A stretch of DNA of 64,000 bases, taken from an uncultured Oscillospiraceae bacterium (lineage in GTDB: Bacteria; Bacillota; Clostridia; Oscillospirales; Oscillospiraceae). Below, one piece after another: positions 61,310-64,000 of this stretch. A program made the position numbers and the translations under genes. Numbering within the stretch: position 1 is the stretch's first letter; each line of letters begins with the position of its first letter. The notes under the pieces are model-generated. The model saw nothing but the letters and a program-made list of their open reading frames with translations, made no database searches and had not been told where the DNA came from. Where the stretch lies: assembly GCA_949878425.1 (NCBI GenBank), contig CATLAL010000012.1, positions 1 through 64,000 on the forward strand, written 5' to 3'.

Positions 61310-62335
61310 TCAATCCCCGTCCCTGCCCCTGGCGGAGCTTCGGACCACCAGCTCATAGAGCAGCGCCTCCGCCGGAACCGGCCTGGCCAGGCCCAGCACC
61401 TTTCCGCATACCATGTGTCCGGCGGCGTGGCCCATGGCGAAGAAGTCCTGACGGATGGTGGTCAGCCCGCCGTAGAGATATTGGGCGGTGGGGATGTCGT
61501 CAAAGCCCACCACCGCCACGTCCCGTCCGATGGAGAGGCCCCGCTCCTCAATGGCCTGGCACACGCCCAGGGCCATCTGGTCGCTGGCGCAGAAGAAGGC
61601 GTCCACCTCCGGGTCCGCCTCCAGCAGGCGGAGCGCCCCGCTCCGGGCTGCCGCCTCCTCAAACGCTCCGTTGAGCATCCGCTCCGGCAGCACCGGCAGG
61701 CCCGAGCGCTCCATGGCGGCCCGATAGCCCCGGATGCGGCGGTTGGAGACGTCCGCGTCCACTCCTCCGTGGACGATGGCGATATTGGTACGTCCGCTGT
61801 CAATGAGCAGGGACACCGCCTCCTCCGCGGCCCGGACGTTGTCAACGGACACTTCCATCACCCGGGGATTCCCGGTGGCGATGTCGATGCAGGCGCAGGG
61901 GATGTCGATCTCGTTGATCTGCTCAATATAGGGGTCCGTCAGCCGGAAGCCGCTGCACACCAGCCCGGACAGCTGCTTGCGCAGGCACAGCCGCTTCAGC
62001 GGCGTCTGCCGCTGGGCATCCAGGTCCGTGGTGAGGAGCAGAAACTCCACCCCGTCCTCCCGGCAGGCCCGGCACACCCCGCTGAGGATCCCATACACCG
62101 CGCCGCTGGGGTCCCGGGGCCGGAGGTCGTTGATCAGCACCCCCACTACCGGCTCGGAAATGCCCCCCATGCTGCGGCCCGCCGCGTCCGGAACATAGTC
62201 CATCTCCTGGACAAGCTCCTGAATCCGCCGCTTTGTCTGCTCCTTCACATCCGGATAATTGTTCAGTGCCTTGGAGACTGTTGTAATAGACACCCCCGCC
62301 GCTTTTGCCACATCGCGGATGGTTACGCGCTTCAT
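61310..62335 (-). CDS. LacI family transcriptional regulator of the alpha-glucoside cluster
   Basis: A 341-aa repressor. The helix-turn-helix is VTIRDVAKAAGVSITTVSKALN (residues 3-24) with the hinge PDAAGRSMGG. The periplasmic-binding-like effector domain follows (VVGVLINDLRPRDPSGAVYG; VVGFDDIPTAQYLYGGLTT). It should bind the two CGAAAACGTTTTCG-like palindromes at 60.35 and 61.2 kb and respond to maltose or a related sugar. MalR-type function is inferred from position. ATG 62335 has GGGGGTGA; an ATG slightly upstream at 62350 is possible. Confidence 0.93.
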   Translation of the reverse strand: MKRVTIRDVAKAAGVSITTVSKALNNYPDVKEQTKRRIQELVQEMDYVPDAAGRSMGGISEPVVGVLINDLRPRDPSGAVYGILSGVCRACREDGVEFLLLTTDLDAQRQTPLKRLCLRKQLSGLVCSGFRLTDPYIEQINEIDIPCACIDIATGNPRVMEVSVDNVRAAEEAVSLLIDSGRTNIAIVHGGVDADVSNRRIRGYRAAMERSGLPVLPERMLNGAFEEAAARSGALRLLEADPEVDAFFCASDQMALGVCQAIEERGLSIGRDVAVVGFDDIPTAQYLYGGLTTIRQDFFAMGHAAGHMVCGKVLGLARPVPAEALLYELVVRSSARGRDGD

Positions 62336-62528
62336 CCGGCTCACCCCCATCAGTATCTTGTGGGAGTATATCATAAAAAATTCCCCATTGCAACAAAGCA
62401 TGCCCATTCTGCCGTAGAATACAATATTTACATTCCGTCTCAACTGTGCTATGATATCTCCCGACTGGTTTCCACACCCAGTCCAAGCGCGGAGCGGCTC
62501 CCGCCCGCGTTCGTTCGGCGGCATAGAA

Positions 62529-62568
62529 GCTGTATTCACAGACGTTGAACGCCGTCTGTGAATACAGC
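62529..62568. promoter_or_regulatory. 16-bp perfect hairpin upstream of queT
   Basis: GCTGTATTCACAGACG, loop TTGAACGC, CGTCTGTGAATACAGC. It is followed by no T-tract. It lies 46 bp before the queT start and could be a repeat or leader element. It does not match preQ1 riboswitch motifs. Confidence 0.5.
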
Positions 62569-62613
62569 CTCATAGTCCGACCGTTCTCTAAACAAAAAAT
62601 GGAGGCAAAGAAC

Positions 62614-63141
62614 ATGAAAAAACTCAGCACCAAGCAGCTCACCTTCGCCGCCCTGGTGGGGGCGCTGTACGTCGTCCTCAGCTATCTCAGCGACATCTTC
62701 GGCCTGTCCTTCGGCACCTTTCAGCTGCGCTTCTCTGAGGCGCTAACCGTCCTGCCCTTTCTCTGCCCGGCGTCGGCCTGGGGGCTCTTCGCCGGCTGCG
62801 TTCTCTTCAATCTGCTCAGTCCCTACGGCATCCCGGACCTGATTTTCGGCTCCCTGGCCACCCTCGTCGCCGGGCTGCTCACCGCCAGATGCAAAAATAA
62901 GTGGCTGGCCCCCCTGCCGCCGCTCCTCTGCAACGGCGTCGTTGTGGGGGCGCTGCTGGCCTATTATCAGACCGGCTTTACCGCCGCGTTCCCGGCGGCC
63001 TTTGCCTTCCAGGGATTTTTTGTCGCCCTGGGCGAATTGGCCGCCTGCTTCGGGCTGGGGATGCCTCTGCTGGCTGTCCTAACTCGGGCGGGGGTTTTCT
63101 CAGAAAAGGAGAGGCAGCTCCGGGACGTCGGCAATTTTTAA
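62614..63141 (+). CDS. queT: QueT-like queuosine-precursor ECF transporter component
   Basis: A 175-aa S-component-like membrane protein with five to six helices (PF06177, COG4708). FQLRFSEALTVLPFLCPAS and GIPDLIFGSLATLVAGLL are family motifs. QueT binds a queuosine precursor (preQ0/preQ1 or queuine) and works with a shared ECF ATPase module not encoded here. The start at 62614 follows ATGGAGG. No preQ1 riboswitch is visible upstream. Confidence 0.85.
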   Translation: MKKLSTKQLTFAALVGALYVVLSYLSDIFGLSFGTFQLRFSEALTVLPFLCPASAWGLFAGCVLFNLLSPYGIPDLIFGSLATLVAGLLTARCKNKWLAPLPPLLCNGVVVGALLAYYQTGFTAAFPAAFAFQGFFVALGELAACFGLGMPLLAVLTRAGVFSEKERQLRDVGNF

Positions 63142-63142
63142 G

Positions 63143-63171
63143 TTGACAAACGGCGGCTGGTCCGGTATAAT
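63143..63171 (+). promoter_or_regulatory. Consensus promoter of the tRNA region
   Basis: TTGACA, 17-bp spacer, TATAAT: an exact sigma-A consensus. It begins two bases after the queT stop codon and points to the tRNA-Arg genes. The stretch 63172-63345 shows no other gene. Confidence 0.85.
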
Positions 63172-63345
63172 AATCCGGCCGGCCGCCGATTTTGCAGCCT
63201 GCGCGCTAGAACCGCAGTTCAATCTATCCGTGCCGTTTTATCAGCAGCGCGTCTGCTCCTGAGAGCGCGTATCGTCCTGCCCGCCGGAGCTCCTTTATCC
63301 GGATGCTTTTGCGCCCTGGGTTGCGTTCCCTCTACAAATTAATAG

Positions 63346-63405
63346 GCCCGCGCAGCTCAGTTGGATAGAGCGACCGCCTCCTAACTAGAGGATGGAGCGC
63401 TTCCC
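63346..63405 (+). pseudogene. Truncated tRNA-Arg remnant
   Basis: GCCCGCG-CA-GCTCAGTTGGATAGAGC-G-ACCGC-CTCCTAA matches a tRNA-Arg(CCT) 5' acceptor strand, D arm and anticodon loop. The 3' anticodon strand (CTAGA) does not pair and no T arm or 3' acceptor strand follows. Confidence 0.7.
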
Positions 63406-63439
63406 CAAAACCTCATATCAAACGCATACAAGTGAATAG

Positions 63440-63516
63440 GCCCCCGTACCTCACCTGGATAGAGGGTCCGCCTCCTAAGCGGAATGTAGCGCGTTCGAGT
63501 CGCGCCGGGGGTGCCA
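63440..63516 (+). tRNA. tRNA-Arg (anticodon CCT)
   Basis: A complete cloverleaf. Acceptor GCCCCCG/CGGGGGT, D stem CCTC/GAGG, anticodon stem TCCGC/GCGGA with loop CTCCTAA (reads AGG codons), T stem GCGCG/CGCGC with loop TTCGAGT, discriminator G and encoded CCA at 63514-63516. The D and T stems differ from the truncated copy 94 bp upstream. Confidence 0.92.
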
Positions 63517-63534
63517 AAGTAAATGCCCACTTTA

Positions 63535-63563
63535 GATGCCGTAGGCTAAACGCCTACGGCATC
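63535..63563 (+). terminator. Stem-loop after the tRNA
   Basis: GATGCCGTAGGC, loop TAAAC, GCCTACGGCATC: perfect 12-bp stem 18 bp after the CCA end. Only a weak T-run (GGTTTCC) follows. Confidence 0.6.
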
Positions 63564-63644
63564 AGTGGTTTCCGGGGATTTTAACCCCCAAATTTTCACC
63601 AGTCAAACGGGAGATGTAAATGAGGTTTTTTGAGGAACTGGCGG

Positions 63645-63671
63645 GGTTCGAACCCTCGTAATACACCATTC
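63645..63671. other. tRNA T-arm-like sequence, possible attachment-site remnant
   Basis: CGGGG-TTCGAAC-CCTCG forms a T-arm-like hairpin followed by TAATACACCA, close to but one base short of a tRNA 3' end. No 5' tRNA half precedes it. Confidence 0.35.
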
Positions 63672-63706
63672 AAAAAAGGCGCTAAGATTTTTAGCGCCTG
63701 CATCGG

Positions 63707-63757
63707 GCGTCGGTCCGTCAATCCCAAGGGAATTGACAGACCGGCGCTTTTTGTTTT
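63707..63757 (+). terminator. Intrinsic terminator
   Basis: GCGTCGGTC pairs with GACCGGCGC, with an inner GTCAAT/ATTGAC stem, and TTTTTGTTTTT follows. A further hairpin AGGCGCTAA-GATTT-TTAGCGCCT is at 63677-63699. Confidence 0.8.
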
Positions 63758-63872
63758 TCCAGGAAAACACAATACTCCCAGCGCCTGTTTTCAAAACAGG
63801 TAAAATCAAAAAGGGCCCCAGACTTTTCAGCGAAAAAAGTTATCATTATATTAAAAAGCAAGGAGGATCGAA

Positions 63873-64000
63873 ATGAACGCAGAAGAAAAAACCAGATACT
63901 TCCAAGAACTAACCCTCAACCTCCAGCGTGAGGGCTTCGCCGTAAAACCGGAAACAGAGGAGGGCCTCCTGCCGGTGGAGCTGGACGGTCAGCGCCTCTG
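63873..64000 (+). CDS. Start of an unknown protein, cut by the window end
   Basis: The first 42 codons of an open frame with a strong AAGGAGG site. It begins MNAEEKTRYFQELTLNLQRE and continues to the last base. The short acidic N-terminal helix followed by VKPETEEGLLPVELDGQ reminds me of small proteins from clostridial conjugative elements, but this is only an impression. No domain can be assigned. Its place after tRNA remnants fits the border of an integrated element. Confidence 0.6.
   Translation, partial: MNAEEKTRYFQELTLNLQREGFAVKPETEEGLLPVELDGQRL

Noticed and set aside
62460-62613. preQ1 riboswitch before queT
   Set aside because: The perfect 16-bp hairpin and an A-run near the ribosome site do not match preQ1-I, -II or -III consensus features that I can recall.
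63603-63809. 68-codon minus-strand frame
   Set aside because: It crosses two terminator-type hairpins and a T-arm-like remnant and has no ribosome site.

Overview
The window is a GC-rich stretch of a Gram-positive, endospore-forming anaerobe, most likely a clostridial Oscillospiraceae-type gut bacterium. Pointers are the dipicolinate synthase pair dpaAB, S-layer homology (SLH) proteins, a c-di-AMP receptor of the DarA type, rubredoxin, NAD-type glutamate dehydrogenases, and an OLE RNA / OapA locus. No plasmid or phage backbone is visible. The last 0.6 kb holds a tRNA-Arg, a broken tRNA copy and the start of an unknown gene, and may be the edge of an integrated element.

Layout. 0.1-3.5 kb: a methionine gamma-lyase-like PLP enzyme and a secreted RCC1-repeat/SLH protein. 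3.5-11.5 kb: an operon starting at a good sigma-A promoter with a large non-coding RNA that I identify as OLE RNA, followed by oapA, dxs, a CAT-like acetyltransferase gene, tlyA, a TfoX-C-domain gene, nadK, argR and recN. 11.6-16.7 kb: an unknown gene, a degenerate membrane M28-like peptidase, then a zinc-ribbon/nhaC/CDF-transporter operon on the minus strand. 16.8-25.3 kb: a six-gene glycan synthesis and export operon with two unusual fusion proteins. 25.4-32.7 kb: lacZ-type beta-galactosidase, a second SLH protein, glpK and a C-terminally truncated NCS2 permease. 33.2-41.5 kb: argGHCJBD behind a promoter covered by two ARG boxes, probably controlled by the ArgR encoded in the OLE operon. 41.6-51.6 kb: dpaBA, darA, two tandem glutamate dehydrogenases (one lacks the catalytic lysine), DUF4363/DUF421, glmS, glycerate kinase and rubredoxin. 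51.9-62.3 kb: an alpha-glucoside (maltose-like) module on the minus strand: pgmB, GH13, MalG- and MalF-like permeases, a binding lipoprotein, a GH65 phosphorylase, two small membrane proteins and a LacI regulator with palindromic operators. 62.5-64 kb: queT-like transporter, tRNA-Arg and remnants.

The most unusual feature of the window as a whole is its intergenic DNA. At least two families of dispersed hairpin-rich repeats occupy most gene 3' ends. One family has terminal inverted repeats and internal hairpins that vary in compensating pairs. Its borders supply the stop codons of at least seven genes. A 105-bp MITE with CTAG duplications and a double-hairpin element are nested inside older repeats.

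The strongest candidates for new biology are the OLE operon with its extra genes, the acidic-linker oxidoreductase/ABC-permease fusion next to a basic-linker glycosyltransferase/pyruvyltransferase fusion, the K125A glutamate dehydrogenase paralogue, the stop-codon-supplying repeats, and a candidate structured RNA between argC and argJ.
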